A DNA stretch of 64,000 nucleotides from assembly GCA_029961075.1 (NCBI GenBank), contig JASBVL010000090.1, forward strand, positions 33,285 through 97,284, in the 5' to 3' direction. This document shows, piece after piece, positions 32,341-40,588 of this stretch. The notes beneath the pieces are model-generated. The model had not been told where the DNA came from. It did no database searches and worked only from the letters and a program-made list of their open reading frames with translations. Position 1 is the first letter of the stretch. Each line of letters starts with the position of its first letter. Source of the stretch: Sphaerobacter sp. Lineage in GTDB: Bacteria; Chloroflexota; Chloroflexia; Thermomicrobiales; Thermomicrobiaceae. The position numbers were made by a program, and so were the translations under genes.

Positions 32341-33198
32341 TCAGAGCGGCCGCCCGGCAAGGGCGATGAAGACATCCTCCAGCGTCCCCTCCTGGGAGTG
32401 GATGGTGAGGACGCGGCCGTCGCGCATCCAGCCCGCCAGCCGCTCGGCGTCGGCCGGGTCGTCCAGGCGCACCGTGTGCTCGCACCGGTCGTCGAGCAGC
32501 ACGACGGCGGATCGCTGGCCGTAGCGGAGCTTCAGCTCGCGCGGCGTGTCGAGCGCGACGATCTTGCCCTGGCTGAGGAAGGCGACGCGGTCGCACAGCT
32601 CGTCGGCCTCTTCCATGTAGTGGGTCGTGAGGAAGACGGTGGTGCCCTGGCGGCGGAGCTGCTTCACCAGGTTGCGCAGCTCGCGCGCGGAGGTCGGGTC
32701 GAGGCCGCGGGTCGGCTCGTCGAGGAAGAGGACGCGCGGCTGGTTGACGAGCGCGCGGGCGATCAGGAGCCGCTGCTTCATGCCGCTCGAGTAGGTCTTC
32801 ACCTTGCGGCCGGCGGCCTCGGTGAGCCCCACCAGCGCCAGCAACTCGTCGGCCCGCGCCCGGGGTACGCCGTAGAGGTCGGCGAAGAAGCGAAGCGTCT
32901 CGCGCCCGGTCAGCCGCTCGTAGAGGTTCTGGTCTTCGAAGACGAGGTTGATGAGCGGCTTGATCTTGTCCCGCTCGGCGACGACGTCGTAGCCGGCGAC
33001 GGTGGCCCGCCCGGACGTCGGCCGGGCGCGGCCGGTCAACATGCGGATGGTCGTGGTCTTACCCGCGCCGTTGTGGCCGAGGAGCCCGAAGACTTCACCC
33101 TCCGCGACGCTGAAGCTGATGCCGTCGAGCGCGCGAACGGCACCGTAGTGCTTGGTGAGGTGCTCGACCGTGACCATCGGCGTGCGCGATCCGTCCAA
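32341..33198 (-). CDS. ABC transporter ATP-binding protein (NatA/drug-exporter type)
   Basis: This 285-residue ATPase has Walker A GHNGAGKTTT, the signature YSSGMKQRLLIARAL, Walker B VLFLDEPTRGLDP and the switch His in LTTHYMEEAD. The C-terminal ~70 residues form the accessory domain common in NatA/DrrA-like proteins. GGAG eight bases before TTG 33198 supports that start; an ATG at 33177 (MVTVEHLTKHYG) is the alternative but lacks a ribosome site. It pairs with the ABC-2 permease immediately downstream. Confidence 0.92.
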   Translation of the reverse strand: MDGSRTPMVTVEHLTKHYGAVRALDGISFSVAEGEVFGLLGHNGAGKTTTIRMLTGRARPTSGRATVAGYDVVAERDKIKPLINLVFEDQNLYERLTGRETLRFFADLYGVPRARADELLALVGLTEAAGRKVKTYSSGMKQRLLIARALVNQPRVLFLDEPTRGLDPTSARELRNLVKQLRRQGTTVFLTTHYMEEADELCDRVAFLSQGKIVALDTPRELKLRYGQRSAVVLLDDRCEHTVRLDDPADAERLAGWMRDGRVLTIHSQEGTLEDVFIALAGRPL

Positions 33199-33314
33199 CG
33201 CTGCTCCTCTCCGTATGGCGGCCTCGGCGTGACCGGCATCCCCCCGCGACGTCCCGTCAGATGGAGTCACGGCTGCCCGCTGCGCCCATCGCCGGACCGC
33301 TGTCCGGCATCGGC

Positions 33315-33710
33315 TCAGCGGTAGCGCCAATGTACGATAGTCCAGGCCACGCCCCAGATGCCACCCATGAAACCGAACAGATAGGTCACGGGGTTGAACG
33401 CCTGGCCGGTCGCGAGCGCCTGCTGGAAGGCCACCAGGTAGGCCGCGATGATCGACACACTGTAGGCGACCCGCGTGGCCTTGGCGTCCAGCCAGGCGGC
33501 GCGCTCGTCCATCTCCCGGACGATGGCCTCCGGCCCGCGCACCGCCACCTGGACGACGGAGGCCACGGCCAGGACGGCAAAGAGGACCGCCCCGAACAGG
33601 TAGAACCACGCATCCTCCACCGCGCGGCCGCGCACGATGAGATACTGTGCCGCGGCCACCGCGGTCAGCACCAGATAGCCCCCAACCTGCCTGCGCACCA
33701 CGGCGGTCAT
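33315..33710 (-). CDS. Four-span membrane protein coupled to an XRE regulator
   Basis: This 131-residue protein has four hydrophobic segments and a charged central stretch (RGPEAIVREMDERAAWLDAKATR). Its ATG overlaps the stop of the XRE regulator gene by four bases (ATGA), so the two are made together. Small HTH regulator plus small polytopic membrane protein pairs are common in Gram-positive-type bacteria. The membrane partner is thought to modulate the regulator or sense the envelope, but no function is established. Confidence 0.72.
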   Translation of the reverse strand: MTAVVRRQVGGYLVLTAVAAAQYLIVRGRAVEDAWFYLFGAVLFAVLAVASVVQVAVRGPEAIVREMDERAAWLDAKATRVAYSVSIIAAYLVAFQQALATGQAFNPVTYLFGFMGGIWGVAWTIVHWRYR

Positions 33711-33919
33711 CCGCGCCCCTCCTCGTCCTCCGTCGGGATGAACAGGTCCTCGATCGTCGTCTCGAACACACGCGCGAGCTTGAAGGCCAGCGGCAGCGAC
33801 GGATCGTAACGGCCGTTCTCGATGGCGTTGATCGTCTGCCGCGAGACCCCGACGCGCCGCCCGAGGTCGTCCTGGGTCCAGCCCCGGGCCTGTCGTGCCT
33901 CTCGCACGCGATTCCGCAC
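33707..33919 (-). CDS. XRE-family transcriptional regulator (YgzD-type, 70 aa)
   Basis: This compact Cro/CI-like protein reads RVREARQARGWTQDDLGRRVGVSRQTINAIENGRYDPSLPLAFKLARVF, a textbook HTH_3 domain that fills almost its whole 70 residues, with an acidic tail ETTIEDLFIPTEDEEG. Members of this subgroup often repress their own two-gene operon. Upstream, two near-identical 20-bp sites flank and overlap a clear promoter, which strongly suggests autoregulation. It is coupled to the membrane protein downstream. Confidence 0.9.
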   Translation of the reverse strand: MRNRVREARQARGWTQDDLGRRVGVSRQTINAIENGRYDPSLPLAFKLARVFETTIEDLFIPTEDEEGRG

Positions 33920-33933
33920 CGCTCACCCCCGCG

Positions 33934-33953
33934 ATGTCAAGCGTCCTTTCCAT
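33934..33953. promoter_or_regulatory. XRE operator 1
   Basis: ATGTCAAGCGTCCTTTCCAT lies over the expected transcription start of the XRE gene, 14 bp before its ATG. It matches operator 2 at 18 of 20 positions. Confidence 0.7.
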
Positions 33954-33957
33954 GCCG

Positions 33958-33986
33958 AGTCTAGCAGCGCCGCGGCGGCATGTCAA
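33958..33986 (-). promoter_or_regulatory. Promoter of the XRE regulator operon
   Basis: On the minus strand, TTGACA (33986-33981), a 17-nt spacer and TAGACT (33963-33958) form a near-consensus sigma-70-type promoter about 38 nt before the XRE ATG. Operator 2 covers the -35 box and operator 1 the start point. Confidence 0.75.
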
Positions 33987-33999
33987 GGATCCTTTCCAT
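33980..33999. promoter_or_regulatory. XRE operator 2
   Basis: ATGTCAAGGATCCTTTCCAT contains the palindrome AAGGATCCTT and overlaps the -35 element. It is a direct repeat of operator 1, 46 bp away. The rest of 33920-34225 shows no gene. Confidence 0.7.
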
Positions 34000-34225
34000 C
34001 ACGAGCCGAGCCGGGTGCGGTCGCCGGGCGCCGCGGCCGAACGCGCCCCACAGCGGGTGGGGCGCGCGTCGGGTGGGGCGCAGCGTTGGCGTCGCTTGTG
34101 CGGATCAAACGGCTGTCCCACTTCGGGCAGGCCGGTGCCCCTGGACGCGACGCAGCCGAGCCTCGGGCGGCAGGCGCCGCCCCCACATTCCCCCATCCGC
34201 CGCCCGCGCCGAGAGGAGACGCCGG

Positions 34226-34759
34226 ATGACGGACACGAGCGCCCTCTACGAACCACCGATCTACACCTTCCGCGTGCGCTTGCTCGACGGCGGCTACGCG
34301 CCGCCGAACGCGCGCGACATCTGGCGCGAGATTGAGGTCGCGGCGAATCAGGTGCTCGCCGAGCTGGGCGACGCCATCCCGCTGGCCTTCGACTTCGACC
34401 TGGAGCACATGTGGGCCTTCTACCTGACCGGCAGGGCCTGGGACGAGGAGGGGGCGTACAACATCGACGACCCCGAGGTCGACGCGGTCGCGATTCGCGA
34501 CCTGCCGCTCCCGGGCGAGGCCGGGCGGAAGGAGTTCCTGTACATCTTCGACTTCGGCGACGAGTGGCACTTCGGCATCCGGCTCGTGCGCACGAGCCCC
34601 GCCGTTGATCTCGCCGCTGACTACCCCCGCGTCGTGGCGAGCCACGGTGAGGCGCCGCCGCAGTACCCCGGCGCGGCCGCCTGGGAGGAGGAGTGGGACG
34701 AGGAGCTGGACGACGCCGACCGGGAGGAGGGGGACGACGCGCTCCCCGAGGAGCGGTAG
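34226..34759 (+). CDS. Plasmid pRiA4b ORF-3-like (IS1096 TnpR-like) protein
   Basis: This 177-residue protein has IYTFRVRLLDGGYAPPNARDIWREIEVAANQVLAELGDAI, the FDFDLEHMWAFYL segment and EFLYIFDFGDEWHFGIRLV, the F-DFGD-W pattern typical of the pRiA4b ORF-3 family, then a strongly acidic C-terminus. The family occurs on plasmids, beside transposons and on chromosomes; its biochemical role is unknown. GAGGAG precedes ATG 34226. No transposase or inverted-repeat ends are visible nearby, so mobility is not implied. Confidence 0.82.
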   Translation: MTDTSALYEPPIYTFRVRLLDGGYAPPNARDIWREIEVAANQVLAELGDAIPLAFDFDLEHMWAFYLTGRAWDEEGAYNIDDPEVDAVAIRDLPLPGEAGRKEFLYIFDFGDEWHFGIRLVRTSPAVDLAADYPRVVASHGEAPPQYPGAAAWEEEWDEELDDADREEGDDALPEER

Positions 34760-34879
34760 CGGGGTTGGCCGCACCCACCGCCAGCCCCGCAGCGGACGCC
34801 GGTCCGGCCGCGGAGACGCGTGGCAGCGGCCTCGGCGCGTGCGGGGCCGGGGCTGCGGCATGGGCTGGCACGGGAGGCG

Positions 34880-35045
34880 CCGTGCGGCACCCGGCCCGCC
34901 CCGACCGGGAATGGCGTGTGGGGGTGGTGTGCTGGGCGCGGGGCTTGTCGCACGGCGCCCCGCCCGGCGACTGTCGCCTGGGAGATCGCGGGAGGGCACC
35001 CGGCCCTCCCCGCCCGGCGAACGGCGCGCGTCACCACGCGGGGCT
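34880..35045. repeat. Composite GC-rich intergenic repeat (fills most of 34760-35083)
   Basis: This contains GGCACCCGGCCCGCCCCGACC at 34883, a GGGCGCGGGGCTTGTCGCACGG unit at 34935, and a GGGAGGGC/GCCCTCCC hairpin at 34990-35010, all members of the family at 8154-8280 and 23188-23406. No gene is seen in this gap. Confidence 0.65.
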
Positions 35046-35083
35046 GGTGCCGCACCCACGCCGGGTCGCCGCGCGCCCCCGGC

Positions 35084-36577
35084 CTACCCCGCCGCGGCGG
35101 CCTGCTGCGCCACGTAGGCGCGCAACTTCGCGCGCGCCACGTCCAGCCGCGCCAGGGTGCGCGTCCGGCCCACGACGCGCAGCGTCTCGAACAGGCCGGG
35201 GGAGACGGTCCGGCCGGTCACCGCCACGCGGATCGGCATGAAGAGCTGGCCCGCCTTCAGCCCGAGCTGCTCGGCCAGCGCGCGGAGCGCCGCCTCCATG
35301 CCGGCCTCGTCCGCGAAATCGGCCGTCTCCAGGATCGCCCGCGTGCGATCCAGCGCCTCGAGCACCAGCGCGGGCTCGGTCTTCTTCGGCACGAGCAGCT
35401 CGGCCGGGTAGTCCTCGGTGCCCTCGGTGAAGAAGAAGCTGGTCAGCTCGACGACCTCGGCCAGCGTCTTCAGGCGATCCTTGAGCAGCGCGACGACCGA
35501 GCGCACGTAGGCGTGCTCCGGTGACGCCGGGTCCTCGGCCGCGGCCGAGACCAGCCCGGCCGCGCGCAGGAAGGGGATGCAGCGGATGGTCAGGTCGTCG
35601 AGCGAGATGATGTGGTTGATGTAGTACTGGTTCATCCAGGCGAGCTTGTCGAAGCTGAAGCGCGCCGGGCTGGGGTTGATGTCCTCCAGCGAGAAGAGGC
35701 GAATCAGCTCCTCGCGGCTGAAGATCTCCCGATCGCCGGCCGACCAGCCGAGCAGCGCGAGATAGTTGACCAGCGCCTCCGGCAGGTAGCCGGCCTTCTT
35801 GTACTCGAGGACGCCGACCGCGCCGTCCCGCTTGGAGAGCTTGCCCTTGCCGTCGGGGCGCAGGATGACCGGCAGGTGGACGAAGACGGGCAGGTCCCAG
35901 CCGAACGCCTGGATGATCCGGACGTGCAGCGGCGCCGAGGGCAGCCACTCCTCCCCGCGGGTGACGTGGGTGATGCCCATCAGATGGTCGTCGACCATGG
36001 CGGCCAGGTGGTAGGTGGGGAAGCCGTCCGACTTGAGGATCACCGGGTCCTCGAGCAGGCGGTTCTCGAAGGTGATGTGGCCGCGCAAGAGGTCGGGCAC
36101 GACGGTCGTGCCGCTCTCGGGCATCTTGAAGCGGATGGCGGGCGTGAGGCCCTGGGCCTCGAAGGCCGCGCGCTCGTCGGGAGAGAGATGGCGGCAGCGG
36201 CGGTCGTAGCCGGGGGGCTCGCCGCGCGCGCGCTGCTCATTGCGCACCTGCTCCAGCCGCTCCGGGGTGCAGTAGCAGGGGTAGGCGTCGCCCTGGGCGA
36301 CCAGGCGCTCGGCGTGCTCGCGGTAGATGGCGAGCCGCTCGCTCTGGAAATAGGGCCCTTCGTCCCACTCCAGCCCGAGCCAGCGCAGCGACTCGAGGAT
36401 GCCCTCGACGCTCCCCTCGACGTAGCGGCGCCGGTCGGTATCCTCGATGCGGAGGATGAAGTCGCCGCCGTGGTGGCGGGCGAAGAGCCAGGTGAAGAGT
36501 GCAGAGCGGGCGCCACCGACATGGAGGTCGCCCGTGGGGCTGGGCGCAAAGCGGACCCGAACCCGCGTGCCGGTCAT
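35084..36577 (-). CDS. gltX: Glutamyl-tRNA synthetase
   Basis: This 497-residue class I synthetase charges tRNA-Glu. VRFAPSPTGDLHVGGARSAL carries the HIGH-type motif and KGKLSKRDG the KMSKS-type motif. CYC at ~103 and RRC at ~127 resemble the zinc-binding region. The C-terminal all-helical anticodon-binding domain is complete. ATG 36577 starts four residues before the conserved block. Length and order match canonical GluRS, so this should be the essential housekeeping enzyme. Confidence 0.96.
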   Translation of the reverse strand: MTGTRVRVRFAPSPTGDLHVGGARSALFTWLFARHHGGDFILRIEDTDRRRYVEGSVEGILESLRWLGLEWDEGPYFQSERLAIYREHAERLVAQGDAYPCYCTPERLEQVRNEQRARGEPPGYDRRCRHLSPDERAAFEAQGLTPAIRFKMPESGTTVVPDLLRGHITFENRLLEDPVILKSDGFPTYHLAAMVDDHLMGITHVTRGEEWLPSAPLHVRIIQAFGWDLPVFVHLPVILRPDGKGKLSKRDGAVGVLEYKKAGYLPEALVNYLALLGWSAGDREIFSREELIRLFSLEDINPSPARFSFDKLAWMNQYYINHIISLDDLTIRCIPFLRAAGLVSAAAEDPASPEHAYVRSVVALLKDRLKTLAEVVELTSFFFTEGTEDYPAELLVPKKTEPALVLEALDRTRAILETADFADEAGMEAALRALAEQLGLKAGQLFMPIRVAVTGRTVSPGLFETLRVVGRTRTLARLDVARAKLRAYVAQQAAAAG

Positions 36578-36719
36578 GTCCTCTCTCTCCCTCCCGGGGC
36601 AGCGTGCCACGCGCCTCCCCCGCAAGTATGATCCACCGCGTCGCTTAGGGGCAACGCGGCGTGAGCGGGGCGGCGCCAGGGTGCCGGCCGGCGTTGGGCA
36701 CCGGCGCGGGCTGGCCCGC

Positions 36720-37109
36720 CTACCGGCGCTTGCGGTCGCGGCCGCTCACGGTGCGGATCATGGCGCGGAGGCCGGCGACGGTGCCGTAGGCGGAGATGAT
36801 CGGGCTGACGACCTCTTCGCTGACGAACTCGGTGGTGCCGCGCACGCGCGCCGCAGCCTCGGTCAACTGCTCCAGCAGCGGGATGACCTTGTCCTTCAGG
36901 AGCAGGGCAAGCCAGACGCCGACCCCGACCAGGGCGCCCAGGAGGAGCACCACGAGGACGGTGCCGAGCGCCAGGAAGACGACGGAGATGTCGCGGATGC
37001 GCTCGAGCGGCGCCTGATCCGCTCCGCCGAGCAGGTAGAGCAGGATGGATAGGCCGATGAAGACGACCAGGAGCACCCCGACGGTAACCCACACCCAACC
37101 TCTGCGCAT
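36720..37109 (-). CDS. Two-span membrane protein with amphipathic helical tail
   Basis: This 129-residue protein has spans at residues ~6-28 and ~45-70, then LKDKVIPLLEQLTEAAARVRGTTEFVSEEVVSPI, a helical segment like the DUF948 region that predicts extended cytoplasmic helices, and a very basic end (SGRDRKRR). GGGAGG nine bases before ATG 37109 decides the start. It lies between gltX and another small membrane protein on the same strand. Function unknown; a DUF948-like envelope or stress role is only a guess. Confidence 0.7.
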   Translation of the reverse strand: MRRGWVWVTVGVLLVVFIGLSILLYLLGGADQAPLERIRDISVVFLALGTVLVVLLLGALVGVGVWLALLLKDKVIPLLEQLTEAAARVRGTTEFVSEEVVSPIISAYGTVAGLRAMIRTVSGRDRKRR

Positions 37110-37178
37110 CGCGTACATCCTCCCGCGATCCCACCACACGTCGGCGACGGGCCAGCGGTCGCCGCGCGGCCGACGGCG

Positions 37179-37466
37179 CTAGCGCCGCGCCCCCCGTCGC
37201 TGGGCGCGCGTCGCCGGCGGCGACGTGAAGAACCAACAGATTCCAAGCCCCACAAGCGCGCCGGCCGTCGCGGTCGCCAGCGGCACAGTCCCGACGCGGA
37301 GCAGGGTGACCCCGGCCAGCACGGCCACGACCTCGCCCGCGAAGAACCCGACGACCGCGGCCAACCAATAGCACGGTAGCTGCCAGAGCCGGCGACCGAA
37401 CAGGCTGTGGAAGAGCAGACCGTAGATGCTCGCCAGCAGGAGCGAGAGCAGCACAGACGGCGGCAC
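37179..37466 (-). CDS. Three-span membrane protein, function unknown
   Basis: This 95-residue hydrophobic protein has three likely spans, a conserved-looking GRRLWQLPCYWLAAVVGFFAGEVVA segment and a basic tail (TRAQRRGARR). It is 69 bp upstream of the two-span protein on the same strand and may be co-transcribed with it. I recognise no named family. Its orientation is divergent from the MscS-type gene at 37659. Confidence 0.62.
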   Translation of the reverse strand: MPPSVLLSLLLASIYGLLFHSLFGRRLWQLPCYWLAAVVGFFAGEVVAVLAGVTLLRVGTVPLATATAGALVGLGICWFFTSPPATRAQRRGARR

Positions 37467-37658
37467 GCGTTCCTCGTTTCCGGACGGGGCGCTCCGGCCA
37501 CGCAGCGCGCTGGGCCGGTCCCCTGTAAGTACGCGGCCCAGCGTAGAAGCATCTTAGCAGGTTCGCCGTCGCGGCGCCGTATCGCCCGGTCCCGGTCGGG
37601 CTGCGCTAGACTTGCGGCCGGGGAGCGAGCGGAGCACGAGCGACCCGGAGGGCGCACC

Positions 37659-38498
37659 GTGTGGGAGTCGATCCGCGAGGAACTGCGCATCGCCGGTGAG
37701 CAGACGACGACGAGCCTGGGGGAGCTCCTGCGCGCGATCCCGGAGCTGCTCGTCGCGGCGCTCGTCGTCGTGGTCTTCGCGGGCGCGGCGCGCGTCGCCC
37801 GCCGGCTGATCCGCACTGCCGGCCGGCTCCCGCAGCTCGACCCGATGCTGCGGGGGCTGCTCGACCAGCTCATCACGGTCGGCATCATCGCCTTCGGGGT
37901 CGCCATCGCCCTCCGCGTCCTCGGGATCGACGCCCGCACCATCGTCGCCAGCTTCGGCGTCGCCGGCCTGATCGTCGGGTTCGCGCTGAAGGACCTGCTG
38001 GAGAACTTCATCGCCGGCATCCTCATCCTCTGGCACCGCCCCTTCCGCGTCGCGGACCAGATCCGCATCGGGGTGAACGAGGGCATCGTCGAGGCGATCA
38101 CCTTCCGCACGACCGCCCTGCGCACCCCGGACGGGGTGCAGGTGCTGGTCCCGAACGCGCAGATCCTGACCCAGGCGGTGCACAACCTCACGCACCTCGG
38201 CGCACGGCGGAGCACCGTCGTGCTGAAGCTGCCGCCCGAGGTCGACGTCGAGCGGGCGCGGGAGGCGCTCGACCACGCCGTGCGCGGCGTGGCCGGCGTC
38301 CTGGCCAGCCCGGCGCCGGAGACGCTGCTCCTCGGCCTTGACCCGGACGGCTACGAGCTACACCTGCGCTACTGGACCGCGCCGGACACGGAGACGGCGC
38401 AGCGGGTGGAGTCCGCCGTCCGATGCACCGCGCTGGCGACCCTGGTGCAGCTCCGCGAGACCGCAGCGGCCACCGGCCGCGACGGCGAGCGGACGTGA
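37659..38498 (+). CDS. Small-conductance mechanosensitive channel (MscS family)
   Basis: This 279-residue protein has three membrane spans (residues ~25-120) with the pore helix and beta domain ASFGVAGLIVGFALKDLLENFIAGILILWHRPFRVADQIRIG, the MscS signature, followed by VEAITFRTTALRTPDGVQVLVPNAQILTQAV. The C-terminal alpha-beta domain is short. It should open under membrane tension to release solutes on osmotic downshift. GGAGGG precedes GTG 37659; upstream in-frame sequence is not family-like. Confidence 0.93.
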   Translation: MWESIREELRIAGEQTTTSLGELLRAIPELLVAALVVVVFAGAARVARRLIRTAGRLPQLDPMLRGLLDQLITVGIIAFGVAIALRVLGIDARTIVASFGVAGLIVGFALKDLLENFIAGILILWHRPFRVADQIRIGVNEGIVEAITFRTTALRTPDGVQVLVPNAQILTQAVHNLTHLGARRSTVVLKLPPEVDVERAREALDHAVRGVAGVLASPAPETLLLGLDPDGYELHLRYWTAPDTETAQRVESAVRCTALATLVQLRETAAATGRDGERT

Positions 38499-38619
38499 GC
38501 GGGCGCGGGGAGCGGCGCCGCGCCGGCGGCGGAACCTTTCCCGCCGCGCCGGCGTCTTCCAGATGCGAGGGCGCGATGACGCGCGCCCGCGGGGCCGAGC
38601 CCGAACGGGAGCGATGGGA

Positions 38620-39081
38620 ATGCACGTGGAGACGCCAGAGCACGACCGAACGCAGCGGTCGCACCGGCTCCTGCTCCTGCTGGGGGTAGTGCTGGTTGTC
38701 GCCGCCCTGGTGGTCGTCGGGGCGCTGCTCTGGGAGCGCGCCCAGGCGCCAACCGCGGACGGCGGCGGCGACGGCGGAGGCAGCGTGATCCGGCCGATCG
38801 TGATCGAGTCGGTCGCCATCCGCATCGCCGAGAGCGACCCGCCGCAGCTCTTCGTCGATGTCCAGGGCTATCTGCCCGATAGCTGCACGACCGCGCACGA
38901 GCCGGAGGTCACGCGGGACGGGAACACGTTCGCGGTGACCATCCTCGGGGAGCGCCCGCCGGGGGTGTTCTGCACCCAGGCGATCGTGCCCTATCAGAAG
39001 AGCATCGCGCTCGGCAACGTCGAGCCGGGCGAGTACACGGTGAAGGTCAACGACCAGGTCCAGACGGTGACGGTGCAGTAG
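38620..39081 (+). CDS. Membrane-anchored extracytoplasmic protein, function unknown
   Basis: This 153-residue protein has a basic N-terminus, one membrane span (HRLLLLLGVVLVVAALVVVGALL) and an outside domain with two cysteines, in YLPDSCTTAHEPEV and PPGVFCTQAIVPYQKSI, likely disulfide-bonded. The domain ends GEYTVKVNDQVQTVTVQ. The pattern resembles small beta-sandwich lipoprotein-like domains of unknown role. GGGAG precedes two ATG codons; 38620 has the better spacing (38614 is the alternative). It lies 121 bp downstream of the MscS gene on the same strand. Confidence 0.75.
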   Translation: MHVETPEHDRTQRSHRLLLLLGVVLVVAALVVVGALLWERAQAPTADGGGDGGGSVIRPIVIESVAIRIAESDPPQLFVDVQGYLPDSCTTAHEPEVTRDGNTFAVTILGERPPGVFCTQAIVPYQKSIALGNVEPGEYTVKVNDQVQTVTVQ

Positions 39082-39114
39082 CGCCCGGCGGCCGCGGGCC
39101 GGCGCCGCCCCGCG

Positions 39115-40365
39115 CTAGCCACCCCCCGGCACGCCACCCGCGCCCGCGGCGGGGAGCCGCGCCGGGGCCGCGGGCGCGAGGGGATCCCCCGGCGGGGGCT
39201 GGAGGAACGCGAACGGCACCGGCACCGGGGTGAGGCGGCTGGTGTCCACCGGGGACGCGGTCAGCGCCGCGGCGTTGGCCTGCTCGAAGGCGTGGAGGAA
39301 GTCGCGCAGGTGCCCGATCTGGACCGGTGCCGGCTCGTCCTCGAAGAGGGCGAAGGCCACCGTGTAGCGGCCGCGGGCGAAGTGCACCACCTGCCCCTCG
39401 GCGAGCTGGGTCTTGAGGACCCGCGAGCCGAACATCTCCTCCGAGAGGCTGTCGATCGCCGAGACCATCCCGGTGACGAGCGACTCATCCAGCGGGAAGT
39501 GCCCGCTGGTGAAGATCGGCACGCCGCCGTGGTCGAGCACCGCCAGGGTTAGGACGCGCACCGGCGGGAGCTCCGTCAGCGCGGGCGGGGGCACCGGCCA
39601 CTGCGTCGCCGGCGGCACGTCGGCCCAGCGGGATTGCAGCTCGGCCAGCTCGCGCCGCAGGGCATCGAGGTAGCGGATCAGCTCGGTATGCATCGCGGTG
39701 AACCGGTTGAGGCTCAGCTCACCGAGCGAGAGCAGATGGTTCAGGTAGTCGAGCCGGATGAGCACCGCATCCATCTGCTCCTTGAGCTGCTCCATGCGCT
39801 CGCGCCGGCGCTGCTCGCTCCGCGCCACGAGCGAGGCCTGCCAGATGCGGGCGAGCCGCCGCTCGCGCAGCGCGCGGGCCTGTGCCCGCTCATCGACGTG
39901 CGCCGCCGGCACGACGGGCGGGGGCGGCGCGTCGTCGGGCCAGTCGGCGTGCAGCAGCGCGTCGAGATCGAAGGTCCGGCCGGTGGCGGCGGCCAGCGCG
40001 CCGGCCAGCCCGAGGACCCAGGTCGCGCCGAGGGGCAGCGAGAGGAGCAGCGCGGTGTCGCGGGTCAGCCCGGAGGGCCACGGGAGCCCGACGAGCAGCA
40101 GCATGGCGAGGTCCACGGCCAGCCGCGCGGCGCGCCCCACGCCCGCCCCCGGCTCCGGCACGCGCCACAGCACCAGGAACAGCCCACCCCAGGCGAAGCG
40201 CACCAGGTGGAGCGTGAGCGCGACCAGCGCGTGGCGCATGAGGAAGGGGCTGCGTGGGAGCAGCGCGACGATGCCGAGGGACAGCGGCCCGGCGTAGGCC
40301 AGGCTCGCCAGCACCCGGCTGCGCCGCGCCGGCCCGGTCCGCGGCGGTTGGCTCATCCCCGACAT
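39115..40365 (-). CDS. Membrane protein with coiled coil and C-terminal longin/roadblock-like domain
   Basis: This 416-residue protein has about four hydrophobic segments in its first ~130 residues. A charged coiled coil follows (residues ~165-255; RRRERMEQLKEQMDAVLIRLDYLNHLL), then a domain VRVLTLAVLDHGGVPIFTSGHFPLDESLVTGMVSAIDSLSEEMFG...VVHFARGRYTVAFALF. The alternation of strands and the SxIDSLSEEMFG helix look like longin/roadblock (MglB-like) folds that partner small GTPases. The tail is Pro/Ala/Gly-rich. No GTPase gene is next to it. ATG 40365 is the likely start, 40356 is possible. The fold call is by eye. Confidence 0.7.
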   Translation of the reverse strand: MSGMSQPPRTGPARRSRVLASLAYAGPLSLGIVALLPRSPFLMRHALVALTLHLVRFAWGGLFLVLWRVPEPGAGVGRAARLAVDLAMLLLVGLPWPSGLTRDTALLLSLPLGATWVLGLAGALAAATGRTFDLDALLHADWPDDAPPPPVVPAAHVDERAQARALRERRLARIWQASLVARSEQRRRERMEQLKEQMDAVLIRLDYLNHLLSLGELSLNRFTAMHTELIRYLDALRRELAELQSRWADVPPATQWPVPPPALTELPPVRVLTLAVLDHGGVPIFTSGHFPLDESLVTGMVSAIDSLSEEMFGSRVLKTQLAEGQVVHFARGRYTVAFALFEDEPAPVQIGHLRDFLHAFEQANAAALTASPVDTSRLTPVPVPFAFLQPPPGDPLAPAAPARLPAAGAGGVPGGG

Positions 40366-40588
40366 CGGCCTCTCGGCTCCCCGACCGACCCGCGGCGGGT
40401 CGGCCATGACGCCCGGCGCCTCTGCTCGACACGGTCGTCACCGCGCGCTGGCGCGAGTATAGCAGCGGGGATGGGCCGTCCCGGCTAGGACTTTGGTGCC
40501 GGTTGCCGGTCGCGCCAGGTCCCGACGGGGGCCGGACGGGCGGGGCGCCGGCCGCGGCGCTTATGTTATGATAGGCGCCGGAGGCGTG

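Noticed and set aside
34226..34759. pRiA4b ORF-3-like gene as evidence of an insertion sequence
   Set aside because: No transposase, inverted ends or target duplication is visible around it. The family is common on chromosomes.
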